64,000 nt of DNA. It comes from Massilia arenae. GTDB taxonomy: Bacteria > Pseudomonadota > Gammaproteobacteria > Burkholderiales > Burkholderiaceae_D. A model generated the notes under the pieces. That model saw only the letters and a list, made by a program, of their open reading frames with translations, was not told the DNA's origin and made no database searches. Position 1 is the stretch's first letter. Each line of letters starts with the position of its first letter. The translations under genes and the position numbers were made by a program. The stretch lies in assembly GCF_008014745.1 (NCBI RefSeq), contig NZ_VPFD01000026.1:1-64000 (forward strand). The letters run 5' to 3'. Shown here piece after piece: positions 16,598 to 25,349 of the stretch.

Positions 16598-16942
16598 CTA
16601 GCCGTCTTCTCCCTGGCGGTTGCCCTTCTGCGAGGCCGCGGCCGTGGCGGCTGCTGCGCGCTGCGCCGATTGCCGGCTTTCGCCACCCTTGCGGCCGATG
16701 TCGGCCATATGGGCCCGGTTGCGGCTCACGGCCTCGCCGCCTTTCTGGCCGGCGCGGCGCGCTTCTTCGGAATCGAATTCGTGCGCCGTGCCTTTCTGGT
16801 GCGCCGCCTGGCCGCCCTTGCTGGCGATTTCACGCTGCTGGTTCTGGTCCATTGCCGCGAAGCCGCGCTTGGCGGGCGGCCCGCTCTTCTGGGCGCTGCC
16901 CTGGCTGCTGCTCTTTGCTCCGTTCTCCTTGCTGGTCGCCAT
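16598..16942 (-). CDS. KGG-repeat stress-induced protein (YciG/con-10 type)
   Basis: A 114-residue very hydrophilic protein built on three KGG repeats: REIASKGGQAAHQ, EARRAGQKGGEAVSR and ADIGRKGGESRQS. This is the stress-induced KGG family, known from E. coli YciG and fungal con-10; molecular function is not established, though roles in desiccation or general stress are discussed. N- and C-terminal ends are Ser/Gln/Ala-rich and probably disordered. The gene stands alone. Confidence 0.85.
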   Translation of the reverse strand: MATSKENGAKSSSQGSAQKSGPPAKRGFAAMDQNQQREIASKGGQAAHQKGTAHEFDSEEARRAGQKGGEAVSRNRAHMADIGRKGGESRQSAQRAAAATAAASQKGNRQGEDG

Positions 16943-17093
16943 GTCGATCTCCTTGTGCCCTTGGGGCTGTCAGTTGTAGAGGCCGTACGTTATGCATGAA
17001 CGCACTTGGAGCCATCTCAGGCTGCGCTCTTGCGTTTAGAGAAACGTGGTGAGCGTTAGTTCCGCCCCGTCGCCACACGGCGCCCTGGTCGGC

Positions 17094-17498
17094 TCAGGCG
17101 GGACGCTTGGCGGGCACTGGCGCCAGCGCGGCTGCGTGGCCGAGGCCGGTCTGGGCTTCGGCCATCACGCCCATCAGGCCCTGCTGCCAGGCGCGCACGT
17201 GTTCGCCCAGCGGCTGCCAGCCGCGCATCGCGGTAGGGGCCAGTTGCAGGGGATCGGTGCAGGCGGCGAGCTGGCGGCCGGTGTCGAGCGCGGTCTCGAC
17301 GACGTGGCGCGCCATCTGCAGGTTCAGCTCGGTCAGGCGCGCCAGCAGCTCATGGCTGCGCTGCGACAGCGTGGCCAGCAGGTTCGCTTGCGCGCCCAGC
17401 TGGGTGGCCAGTTGCGCATTGAGCGGCGCGCCCAGTTGCGGATTGAACTGGCCTTGCAGCGCCGGGTTGGCGGAGAATTGTTCGAAAAGGGACAGCAT
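17094..17498 (-). CDS. Phasin-family protein
   Basis: A 134-residue helical protein of the phasin type, which coats polyhydroxyalkanoate granules. The sequence LLARLTELNLQMARHVVETALDTGRQLAACTDPLQLAP is the family hallmark (a helix, then ...DPxxL), and it closes with an Ala/Pro tail. Starts are possible at 17546, 17510 and 17498; only the last is preceded by GGAG at proper spacing, so 17498 is chosen. No PHA synthase gene is in the window. Confidence 0.78.
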   Translation of the reverse strand: MLSLFEQFSANPALQGQFNPQLGAPLNAQLATQLGAQANLLATLSQRSHELLARLTELNLQMARHVVETALDTGRQLAACTDPLQLAPTAMRGWQPLGEHVRAWQQGLMGVMAEAQTGLGHAAALAPVPAKRPA

Positions 17499-17563
17499 GG
17501 CCAGCTCCATGGAGGCAGGTCGAGGCGCCCTGACCTGTACGACCATGGAGCCGGCGACAAGTT

Positions 17564-18595
17564 CTAGGCATCCGCCACTTTGAGCACCAGCTTGCCGAGG
17601 TTGCGGCCTTCGAACAGCATCAGCAGCGCCTGCGGGAACTGCTCGAAGCCATCGACCACGTATTCATGGCTCTGGATCGCGCCATCCTTGAGCCATTCGC
17701 CGAGCTGGGCCACGGCTTCGGGATAGCGCGCCGCATAGTCGAACACGATCATGCCTTCCATGCGCGCGCGGTTGACCAGCAGCGCCAGGTAGTTGGCCGG
17801 ACCCTTGACCGGTTCGGTCACGTTGTACTGCGAGATCGCGCCGCAGATCACGATGCGCGCCTTCATATTGATACGGGTGAGGACGGTGTCGAGGATCTCG
17901 CCGCCGACGTTGTCGAAATAGACGTCGACGCCCTGCGGGCAATGCTGTTTGAGGGCGGCGCCGACGTTGCCGGCCTTGTAGTCGATGCAGGCATCGAAGC
18001 CGAGGCGGTCGACGACGAAGGCGCATTTTTCGGCCCCGCCGGCGATGCCGACCACGCGGCAGCCCATTTGCTTCGCGACCTGGCCCACGGTCATGCCGAC
18101 CGCGCCGGCCGCGCCCGACACCACCACCGTCTCGCCGGCCCTGGCCTGGCCGACTTCGCGCAGGCCGAAGTATGCCGTCATGCCGGGCATGCCCAGCAGG
18201 TTGAGCCAGGCGGTCAGGTGGCCTACCTGCGGATCGATCTTGGCCAGGTTGGCGGTCTTGTCGTCGGCCGGGCCGGACCAGTAGCGCTGCACGCCGGTGC
18301 CGCCCATCACGTGCTCGCCCACGGTGAAGCGCGGCGAACGCGAAGCCACCACCACGCCGACGCCGCCGGCGCGCATGACTTCGCCGATCGCCACCGGGCG
18401 GATATACGATTTGCCCTCGTTCATCCAGCCGCGCATGGCCGGGTCGAGCGACAGGTACAGCACCTTGACCACGACCTCGCCTTCGCCGGGTTCGGGCACG
18501 GCCTGTTCGTGGAACTGCCAGTCTTCGCGCTTGGGCAGCCCGACCGGACGGGCGGCGAGCAGGAACTGCTGGTTCGGAGGAAAAGCATTGGTCAT
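17564..18595 (-). CDS. NADP-dependent oxidoreductase, zinc-independent MDR superfamily
   Basis: A 343-residue member of the medium-chain reductase superfamily in the leukotriene B4 12-hydroxydehydrogenase/prostaglandin reductase group (E. coli CurA, formerly YncB). The Rossmann motif VVSGAAGAVGMTVGQVAKQMG, LDPAMRGWM near the N-terminus and VDVYFDNVGGEILD are characteristic; zinc ligands are absent. It should reduce the double bond of an alpha,beta-unsaturated carbonyl with NADPH. The ATG at 18595 has GGAG 6 bases upstream; an earlier ATG at 18607 is less likely. Confidence 0.87.
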   Translation of the reverse strand: MTNAFPPNQQFLLAARPVGLPKREDWQFHEQAVPEPGEGEVVVKVLYLSLDPAMRGWMNEGKSYIRPVAIGEVMRAGGVGVVVASRSPRFTVGEHVMGGTGVQRYWSGPADDKTANLAKIDPQVGHLTAWLNLLGMPGMTAYFGLREVGQARAGETVVVSGAAGAVGMTVGQVAKQMGCRVVGIAGGAEKCAFVVDRLGFDACIDYKAGNVGAALKQHCPQGVDVYFDNVGGEILDTVLTRINMKARIVICGAISQYNVTEPVKGPANYLALLVNRARMEGMIVFDYAARYPEAVAQLGEWLKDGAIQSHEYVVDGFEQFPQALLMLFEGRNLGKLVLKVADA

Positions 18596-18710
18596 CGCGG
18601 GCTCCATATTCGGTAAGACGGCTAGTCTATACCGGCAGGGAACCCGGCAGTCGCCGCGCATGCGACAATAGCGGGTTTTCATCCACCAGCACCTACAAGC
18701 GCACGCAACA

Positions 18711-19253
18711 ATGGCTATCAAAGCGACCATCTACAAGGCCGACCTGTCGATCGCCGACATGGACCGAAACTATTATCAGGAACACGCCCTGATCATCGCC
18801 CGGCATCCGTCCGAGACCGAAGAGCGCGTGATGATCCGTGTGCTGGCCTTCGCCCTGCACGCCGATCCGGCGCTCGCCTATGGCAAGGATTTGTTCGACG
18901 TCGAAGAACCGGCGCTGTGGCTGAAGGACCTGACCGGCGCCATCCAGACCTGGATCGAAGTCGGCCAACCGGACGAGAAGCGCCTGCTGAAGGCGGCCGG
19001 CCGCGCCGAAAAGGTGGTGGTGTACAGCTATAGCGCGACCAGCAGCATCTGGTTCAAGGGCCTGGCCAACAAGATCGAGCGCGCGAAAAACGTCAGCGTG
19101 ATCAACATCCCTTCCGAGATCAGCGCGCAACTGGAAAAGATGGCGCAACGCTCGATGCAGCTGCAGTGCACGATCCAGGACGGCCAAGTGTGGCTGACCG
19201 ACGGCACGGATACGGTGCAGGTCGAGCGCGAAGTGCTGCGCGGCGCCCTGTAA
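18711..19253 (+). CDS. yaeQ: YaeQ-family protein
   Basis: A 180-residue protein that matches YaeQ along its whole length (MAIKATIYKADLSIADMDRNYY at the start; ETEERVMIRVLAFALHA; WIEVGQPDEKRLLKA). The fold is related to PD-(D/E)XK nucleases, with conserved acidic residues in EVGQPDEKR, but a biological role has not been settled; an early link to RfaH suppression was proposed. It stands alone between divergent and convergent neighbours. Confidence 0.9.
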   Translation: MAIKATIYKADLSIADMDRNYYQEHALIIARHPSETEERVMIRVLAFALHADPALAYGKDLFDVEEPALWLKDLTGAIQTWIEVGQPDEKRLLKAAGRAEKVVVYSYSATSSIWFKGLANKIERAKNVSVINIPSEISAQLEKMAQRSMQLQCTIQDGQVWLTDGTDTVQVEREVLRGAL

Positions 19254-19270
19254 CAGACGCCGCTACCGGA

Positions 19271-20041
19271 TCAGTTCGGCGCGTCGCCCAGGCGGCGCGA
19301 CTTGCCCGAACCGGCGACCGAGCTGCGCAGCTTCGGGTCGCCATAGTACTTGACGTCGCCGGAGCCGGCGATCGACATGCTCAATTCGTTCCTGGCCCAG
19401 ACCGTCACGTCGCCCGAACCTGCCACGCTGATGCTTGCGCTGTCGGCCGCGACCTTGCCCAGGTCGACATTGCCCGAACCCCCGATCGATACCGACACGT
19501 CGCGCGCCTTGCCGCCATTGGCGCGGAAGTCGCCGCTGCCGCCGACGCTAACCGAGACTTTTTCGGCGTCCAGGCTGGCGACCCGGATCTTGCCCGAGCC
19601 GCCCAGGTTGATGCGCAGGGTCGAGGCGCGCAGTGCGTCCGTATCGATGGTGCCCGAGCCGCCCAGCGACAGGCGCTCGATCTGGCGCGCATTGACGACG
19701 ATCTTCATGGTGCGCGCGCGCAGGTTCATATTGCGCTTGGTGGGACGGATGCGCAGCACGCCGTCGTCGACCTCGGTCTCGATCAGGCGCTGCAGATTGT
19801 CGTCGGTCTCGATCGTGATGCCTTCGGTATTGCCCATGCGTAGTTCGAGCTGGGCCGGCAATTCGAGCGCGATGCCGGTGAAGCGCTCGACCTGGCGCGC
19901 CTGGCGCGTCACGTTGCCGCTGCCTTCGACTTTTTCGCCGCCAAAGGGCCAGGCCATGGCGGGTGTCGGCGCGGCCACGCAGGCGAGGGTGGCGGCCAGC
20001 AGCAGGGTGCGTACAGCGAAGGATGGCTTGAAGGCTGGCAT
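19271..20041 (-). CDS. Secreted DUF2807 (head GIN domain) beta-helix protein
   Basis: A 256-residue exported protein with a signal peptide ending near PTPAMAWP. The mature part is made of repeating short units with the pattern GGSGxID / GGSGKIRV / GGSGDFRA / GGSGNVDL / AGSGDVTV, the mark of DUF2807, expected to form a beta-helix. The family is called a putative adhesin head domain; function is unproven. Ends SGKSRRLGDAPN. Single gene, convergent with yaeQ. Confidence 0.85.
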   Translation of the reverse strand: MPAFKPSFAVRTLLLAATLACVAAPTPAMAWPFGGEKVEGSGNVTRQARQVERFTGIALELPAQLELRMGNTEGITIETDDNLQRLIETEVDDGVLRIRPTKRNMNLRARTMKIVVNARQIERLSLGGSGTIDTDALRASTLRINLGGSGKIRVASLDAEKVSVSVGGSGDFRANGGKARDVSVSIGGSGNVDLGKVAADSASISVAGSGDVTVWARNELSMSIAGSGDVKYYGDPKLRSSVAGSGKSRRLGDAPN

Positions 20042-20222
20042 GGGTGGACTCCGTGATTCGTTGGTATGGCAGCCATCGTAGCCAGCCGGGCGTGTCCGGG
20101 AGAGCCGTTTGCGACGAATTGCAGCCTTTCGGGGATGAAATGCACGAGCACGCGACCGGGCGAGCCGACGCGCCGGCCCGGAATGCACTAGAATCGTGCG
20201 TTTTTTGCTTGGACGTACTGAG

Positions 20223-20705
20223 ATGAACCTGATTTTATTGGCTGCGGCATTTTGCATCGGCATTGCGATGTCGGCGCAGGCCGCGGTGAACAGCCAGCTG
20301 GCCCATTCGATCGGGGCGAATTCGATCATGGCCGCGCTGATCTCATTCAGCTGCGGCACGGTGGCGCTGCTGGTGATGGCGATGGCCAAGGGCGGGGTGT
20401 CCGGCCTGGGGGCGACCCTGGCGGCGTTGCCGTCGCAGCCGGCCTGGAAATTCCTGGGCGGTTTCATGGGTGCGGCCTTCGTGCTCGGCACCGTGTTCCT
20501 GGCGCCGCGCATCGGCCTGTTGACCCTGGTGGTGCTGGTGATTGCCGGTCAGTTGCTTAGCTCGATGGCGATCGACCATTTTGGGCTGATCAATATGGCC
20601 AGGCGCGAGGTGTCGCCGGTGCGCCTGGTTGGTGCGCTGGTGGTGGCGCTGGGTGTGACGATCACGGTGTTTGGCGAACGCATTGTTGCGAGTTTGTCAC
20701 GCTGA
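20223..20705 (+). CDS. DMT-family membrane protein, YdcZ type
   Basis: A 160-residue membrane protein with about five hydrophobic helices, matching the YdcZ branch of the drug/metabolite transporter superfamily (half-size, so presumably dimeric). Recognisable stretches are AQAAVNSQLAHSIGANSIMAALISF and FLGGFMGAAFVLGTVFLAPRIGLLTLVVLVIAGQL. Start is ATG 20223; the frame is open from 20196 without supporting signals. Substrate unknown. Confidence 0.8.
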   Translation: MNLILLAAAFCIGIAMSAQAAVNSQLAHSIGANSIMAALISFSCGTVALLVMAMAKGGVSGLGATLAALPSQPAWKFLGGFMGAAFVLGTVFLAPRIGLLTLVVLVIAGQLLSSMAIDHFGLINMARREVSPVRLVGALVVALGVTITVFGERIVASLSR

Positions 20706-20729
20706 CGATTTTTTTACTCTGGTGCAACA

Positions 20730-20752
20730 TTCCAGTTCTATAATGACTGGAA
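20730..20752. promoter_or_regulatory. Palindrome enclosing a -10 box upstream of the PilT-like gene
   Basis: TTCCAGT (20730-20736) and ACTGGAA (20746-20752) are exact inverted repeats around a 9-base centre that contains TATAAT (20739-20744), 31 bp before the ATG. A protein bound here would cover the -10 element. No good -35 box is evident. Confidence 0.45.
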
Positions 20753-20774
20753 CTCGTTTTTACGTCAGCACCAG

Positions 20775-21896
20775 ATGGAACATCACCAGTCCTCGCAGAT
20801 CCCGACCCTCTCGTACATCGAAAACGAAGACCATCCGGTGTTCGAGACCCTGGTGCAGCAGATCCTGCACCTGCTCAACTCGAAGCTGGTGTTCTCGGAC
20901 ATCATCATCCATCAGAACAGCCCGCTGATGCTGCGCCAGCCGAAAGGCCTGGTGGCGGTGACCGATTCGCCGATCACGAAGGAAGAGCTGGAAGAATTCT
21001 TCGACGTGATCGAGCCGAACTGGCCGCAGCGCATCGCCTCGCGCGCCTTCGACCGTTCGATCGATTTGCACACGGCGCGCATTCGTGCCAACTGCTTCCG
21101 CTTCCAGGGCGGCAAGCGCATCGGGTGCGTGATTCGGCGCTTTCCGAAGGAACCGATTGCGCTGAGTGATCTTGGCCTGTGGGATGACGAGCGCGAGTTC
21201 GCGCGCTTGACCAGCGGGCTGGTGCTGATCATTGGCGATACCTGCCAGGGCAAGTCGACCACCATTGCCTCGATCCTCGATGAGATCAATCGCCAGCGTT
21301 CGGGGCATATCATCACCATCGAAGATCCGGTCGAGACCCTGATCCCGCAGCGCAAGTGCATCATCACGCAGCGCGAGGTGGGGGAGGATGGGGACGTCGA
21401 GAGTTACTACCTGGGGGCGCTGGACGCGCTGCGCGAGCGGCCGGATGTCATCGTGATCGGCGAGATCCGCGATGCGCAGACGGCGCAGGAGGCGTTGGCG
21501 CTGGCCGAGTCGGGACCGCTGGTGCTGGCGACCTTGCATGCGCGGTCGACCGAGCTCGGGCTGCAAAAGATGTTGCGCCTGCTGGGTAATTCGGAGGCGC
21601 AGGCGCAGGCATTGGCGCATGCCTTGCGCGGCATCTTGTGCCAGGCCTTGCTGCCGTCGGTCGAGGGCAATCGCTATTATCTGGCGACCGAGTGTCTGAC
21701 GCCGAGTCCGGCGGTCGTGCGCATGCTCGAGGCGGGGGATCTGGGTGGCATTCGGGCGCAGATGAACAAGGGGATCGATGCGGGATGCCATACGATGAAT
21801 TCGTCGCTTGAGGGGCTCCTGGCTTCGCACAAGGTGCGGGTTGAGGATGCGCGTAATGCGACAACCGATCGCGTGGCGTTCGCCGACATGGTTTAG
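20775..21896 (+). CDS. PilT/PilU-like twitching-motility ATPase
   Basis: A 373-residue secretion-type ATPase of the PilT/PilU family that powers retraction of type IV pili. The N-terminal domain (SDIIIHQNSPLMLRQ) and C-terminal ATPase core are present: Walker A GDTCQGKST (Lys160) where PilT usually has GPTGSGKST, Asp box ITIEDPVE, Walker B RPDVIVIGEIRD and His box LATLHARS. The C-terminal AIRNLIRE motif of PilT is altered to GIRAQMNKG. No other pilus gene is adjacent, so it is probably a dispersed PilT/PilU paralogue. Confidence 0.85.
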   Translation: MEHHQSSQIPTLSYIENEDHPVFETLVQQILHLLNSKLVFSDIIIHQNSPLMLRQPKGLVAVTDSPITKEELEEFFDVIEPNWPQRIASRAFDRSIDLHTARIRANCFRFQGGKRIGCVIRRFPKEPIALSDLGLWDDEREFARLTSGLVLIIGDTCQGKSTTIASILDEINRQRSGHIITIEDPVETLIPQRKCIITQREVGEDGDVESYYLGALDALRERPDVIVIGEIRDAQTAQEALALAESGPLVLATLHARSTELGLQKMLRLLGNSEAQAQALAHALRGILCQALLPSVEGNRYYLATECLTPSPAVVRMLEAGDLGGIRAQMNKGIDAGCHTMNSSLEGLLASHKVRVEDARNATTDRVAFADMV

Positions 21897-22066
21897 CAAG
21901 TCCACTAGTTACTTGCATGACGCTTTACTCTATTGTTGTCGCAGTCGCGCTGACAAAAAATCTGCAGGCTGACTGGAGCCGCCATCTGCGCTAACTCGAG
22001 TGTGATGGCTAGCGCAGAATGTAGGCCGGCTCATATTTAATTCGATTTGATTCTAGTTAGACTCGT

Positions 22067-22894
22067 GTGAAAAAGATTCTCGCTATTTTGTGGCTGTTTA
22101 CTCTTGCCGATTATTCGCAGGCACAGGCCGAGCGTACGTATGAAACGGCTGAGGAGCGGAGTCAGCGTATAAGCAAGACTAAGCCCATGCCTAATGAGTA
22201 CTACGCAGAGCTCGTTGGAAAAATGTTCTGGTATCGTCCTGGCACTGAGCAATATCCCCGATACAGACTTCATCTTAGCGCTAGCCCGGACCGGCATGGG
22301 ATAGTTTGTTACGAACAGGAAATCTTTCCGAGTTCGCTGACGAAATTCGAAATTCTGGAAGTGCTCGTTCTTGGTAAATCAAGGTCTGGGTTGCAAGACG
22401 CTTACGTCTATAAGCTAAGGCTTGAGGACGGAACGATGGCATATATGGAAGCGTCGTCGCTCGGCACTTACACTGGCCTTCCACGACGTCAACTTGTAGA
22501 TAATGTCATGATCCCCGACCCAGTGACGATGGCTCGAAATTTGGATTCTGCAAGCTATGGGAATATTTATGTTTTCGCTGAGGACCCGCGCGAAATTCTT
22601 GAGCGCTATAGTCGCCAGCAACGTGAAAAAAGCGAGGAATTAGAGCGCGAGCGTCTCGCTCGGGAAGTTGAGGTAAAAAAAGCGGAGCAGGCACGTATAG
22701 CGGTTGCGAAAGCAAATGCAAAAAAAGGTGGTGTGCGTATCGGGATGACGAAAAAGCAAGTTCTGGCCTCGAATTGGGGGAGTCCAGACGATGTAAACCG
22801 TACGACCACAGTGGCAGGCAGCTTCGAGCAGTGGGTTTACGACGGCTCCTATCTATACTTTCAAAACGGAATTCTTACTACTATCCAGAACTGA
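22067..22894 (+). CDS. Exported protein with coiled coil and OmlA/SmpA-like C-terminal repeat
   Basis: A 275-residue protein with a signal peptide (MKKILAILWLFTLADYSQAQA; GTG start), a middle domain I do not recognise, a charged coiled coil (about 180-222, QQREKSEELERERLAREVEVKKAEQ in part) and a C-terminal unit VRIGMTKKQVLASNWGSPDDVNRT... FEQWVYDG that follows the GMTKxxVxxxxGxPD..W.Y pattern of SmpA/OmlA-type lipoproteins. There is no lipobox, so it is likely periplasmic. Base composition is visibly AT-richer and codon use more relaxed than in the neighbours, suggesting acquisition. Confidence 0.7.
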   Translation: MKKILAILWLFTLADYSQAQAERTYETAEERSQRISKTKPMPNEYYAELVGKMFWYRPGTEQYPRYRLHLSASPDRHGIVCYEQEIFPSSLTKFEILEVLVLGKSRSGLQDAYVYKLRLEDGTMAYMEASSLGTYTGLPRRQLVDNVMIPDPVTMARNLDSASYGNIYVFAEDPREILERYSRQQREKSEELERERLAREVEVKKAEQARIAVAKANAKKGGVRIGMTKKQVLASNWGSPDDVNRTTTVAGSFEQWVYDGSYLYFQNGILTTIQN

Positions 22895-23160
22895 TCAATT
22901 TTAGAGGTTAATCGGATCTGTTGATTTGAGTAACGGTAGGTGGCTCGGACCTATTCCAATCGTCTACTGATCGCTAACGGATACACGCGATGTTTCGATT
23001 TTGTGCTTTATCTACATATACGAGTCATAAGCGCGTGGCCGTCGTTTCAGGCGAAGTTGATTCGTGGTTGCAGCCTACTTCTTTCTCCTAGGAGTCGCTC
23101 CCAACGCGCTTTGTGCAAGATGGGACTCGTCGTGGATTGAACTCTCCGGGGCGGCGATTG

Positions 23161-23922
23161 TCACTGCGGCGGCTGTCCGTTCGACGCCATCAACCCCGCA
23201 TCCACTGGCAGATTCACGCCAGTAATCAGCCGCGCATCCTCGCTCGCCAGGAACACCATCGCCGCCGCCACGCCCTCCGGATCTTCCGGCGCGCCGAGCG
23301 GCATGCGTTCCCTGAACTTGGCGACCAGTTCCGGATCGTTCACCATATCCTCGGTCATCCCGGTTTTCGTGAAGCTCGGATTGACGGCGTTTACGCGCAC
23401 GCCGTGCTTTCCCATATCCATCGCCATCGCCCGCACCATATTGCTGACGGCGCCTTTCGAGGTGTTATAGGCAAACAGATTCCAGTCGCCCCCAAGTCCG
23501 GAAACCGAGGAGGTCATGACGATCGAGCCGCGCACTTTGATCAGCTCGGGCATCGCCGCCTTGGCCATGTGATAGTAGCCGCCGACATTGACCGCCATGA
23601 CGCGCTCGAAGTCTTCTTCGCTCGTCTGTGTGATGTCGCCCTCGGTGGCCATCCCGGCATTGTTGATGAGGATATGCAGGCCACCGAAGCGCTCCACCGC
23701 TGCCTTGACGGCGGCGGTCGCGGTGTCCTTGGCGGCGGTATCGCCAACCTGCACGAGGACGCGGTCCTGGGGCAGGCTGGAAGCAGCCTTCTTCAGCTTG
23801 TCGCCATCGATATCGAGCATGACGACGCGGGCGCCTTCATCGAGGAAGCGGCGGGCGACTGCCAGGCCGATGCCGGAAGCGGCACCGGTGACCAGTACGG
23901 TTTTTTCATTAAAACGGGTCAT
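23161..23922 (-). CDS. Short-chain dehydrogenase/reductase
   Basis: A 253-residue classical SDR. The NAD(P) motif TGAASGIG is near residue 13, NNAG near 90, catalytic Ser in SSVSG and YNTSK with the catalytic Tyr/Lys follow. The Asp in VVMLDID after strand beta2 suggests a preference for NAD(H). The ATG at 23922 is preceded by an AAGGATAA ribosome site; a longer open frame upstream is ignored. No partner gene hints at the substrate. Confidence 0.88.
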   Translation of the reverse strand: MTRFNEKTVLVTGAASGIGLAVARRFLDEGARVVMLDIDGDKLKKAASSLPQDRVLVQVGDTAAKDTATAAVKAAVERFGGLHILINNAGMATEGDITQTSEEDFERVMAVNVGGYYHMAKAAMPELIKVRGSIVMTSSVSGLGGDWNLFAYNTSKGAVSNMVRAMAMDMGKHGVRVNAVNPSFTKTGMTEDMVNDPELVAKFRERMPLGAPEDPEGVAAAMVFLASEDARLITGVNLPVDAGLMASNGQPPQ

Positions 23923-24080
23923 ACTTATCCTTTCGGGCCGGCTCAGGGCGGCGCGACTGCGCGCAGGCCGCCAACGTGAGCCTGATCGGTTCACGGGAGT
24001 TTGGTCACGACGATAGCATGGCCATATCTGCACAGCCGTACGGTTCTGGCAGGCAAGGGCAGGGCACGGCGCCACCCGCT

Positions 24081-25349
24081 TCAGTCTCCCGTAATCGCCC
24101 GATACCGGTTCACCTCGACCGCGGTTACAGGCGGCGCCGCATTGCCCCAGCTGGTACGAATCCAGCTCAGCACCGCCGCCACCTGGGCATCGTCCAGCTC
24201 ATGGCCGAATGGCGGCATGCCATACGGACGGGGATTGCCCTTGGTCCCGGGCGGGAAGCCACCATTGACCGTCATGCGGATCGCATTCACAGCCGGCGTC
24301 AGGGTCACGGCGCGATTGCCGGCCAGCGGAGGATAAGCCGGCAGCTTGCCGCGTCCATCGTCGCCATGGCATTGCGCGCATTTGGCTTCATAGATGCGGC
24401 GGCCTTCGCTCAACACCTGCTCGCTCGCCGGCGGCACGCGACTCGGCCGCTGCGCGGGCGTTGCCGGCAACGATTGCAGATAGCTCGCCATCGCACCCAG
24501 GTCGTCTTGTGTCAGGTGCTGCAGGCTGCGCGCCACCACTTCGGCCATCGGTCCCGTTGCCGAGCCGCGTGGCGAGATGCCGGTGCCGAGCAGCGCCACG
24601 ATGTGTTCCTTGTCCCAGTCGCCAAGGCCAGCCTCGCTGCCGGACGTCAGCGACGGCGCATACCAGCCCAGCGTGGGAATCAGGCCGCCATCGAGCCCCT
24701 CCTTGTGCGCGCCGAACTGGTTGCGTGTGCTGTGACAGGCGCTGCAATGTCCCAGGCCTTCGACCAGGTAGGCGCCGCGATTCCACTCCGCGCCGCGCGC
24801 CGACTGCTCCTCATGCACGCCGGACCGGAAGTACAGCAGGCGCCAGCCGGCCAGCAGCGCCTGGCTGTCGTAGGGGAAGCCCAATTCGTGGGGCCGGTTC
24901 GGCTGGCGCTGCGGCGCGAGGCTGCGGAAATAGGCGAACAGGGCGTCCGAATCGTTGCGCGTGACCTTGGTGTAGTTCGTGTAGGGGAAGGCCGGGTAGA
25001 GCAGGCGGCCATCTTTGGCGATGCCGTTGTGCAGGGCGTTCCAGAAGTCGTCCGCGCTCCAGTCGCCAATGCCGGTCTCCCTGTCGGGCGTGAGATTCGG
25101 CCCGTAGAAACGCCCGAACGGCGTCTCGAGCGCACGGCCGCCGGCATACGCCACGCCGCCGCGCGCCGTGTGGCAGGCGATGCAGTCGCCGGCCCGCGCC
25201 AGGTAGGCGCCGCGTTCGATATTGGCCGTGTTCAAAGCATAGGCCGCCGGCGAACTCGATGGGATATGCTCGGCGCGCGGCCAGGCCAATGCCGCTGCGG
25301 CCAGCGCGACAACGATGATGACGAGGAGCGCTGCCCGTAACGTTTTCAT
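24081..25349 (-). CDS. Triheme cytochrome c, alcohol/sugar-dehydrogenase cytochrome-subunit type
   Basis: A 422-residue protein with an N-terminal hydrophobic helix (residues 5-23, signal or anchor) and three CxxCH sites: GDCIACH, GHCSACH and AKCAQCH. Domain order and motifs (RGAYLARAGDCIACHT, GRFYGPNLTPD, GIGDWS) match the cytochrome c subunits that take electrons from membrane-bound gluconate, sorbitol or alcohol dehydrogenases and pass them to ubiquinone or oxidases. No dehydrogenase gene adjoins it. It is joined to the diheme cytochrome gene upstream by an ATGA overlap (25346-25349). Confidence 0.87.
   Translation of the reverse strand: MKTLRAALLVIIVVALAAAALAWPRAEHIPSSSPAAYALNTANIERGAYLARAGDCIACHTARGGVAYAGGRALETPFGRFYGPNLTPDRETGIGDWSADDFWNALHNGIAKDGRLLYPAFPYTNYTKVTRNDSDALFAYFRSLAPQRQPNRPHELGFPYDSQALLAGWRLLYFRSGVHEEQSARGAEWNRGAYLVEGLGHCSACHSTRNQFGAHKEGLDGGLIPTLGWYAPSLTSGSEAGLGDWDKEHIVALLGTGISPRGSATGPMAEVVARSLQHLTQDDLGAMASYLQSLPATPAQRPSRVPPASEQVLSEGRRIYEAKCAQCHGDDGRGKLPAYPPLAGNRAVTLTPAVNAIRMTVNGGFPPGTKGNPRPYGMPPFGHELDDAQVAAVLSWIRTSWGNAAPPVTAVEVNRYRAITGD

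Noticed and set aside
22940..23140. 66-codon open frame in the AT-rich gap
   Set aside because: No ribosome site, no recognisable sequence and an implausible composition.
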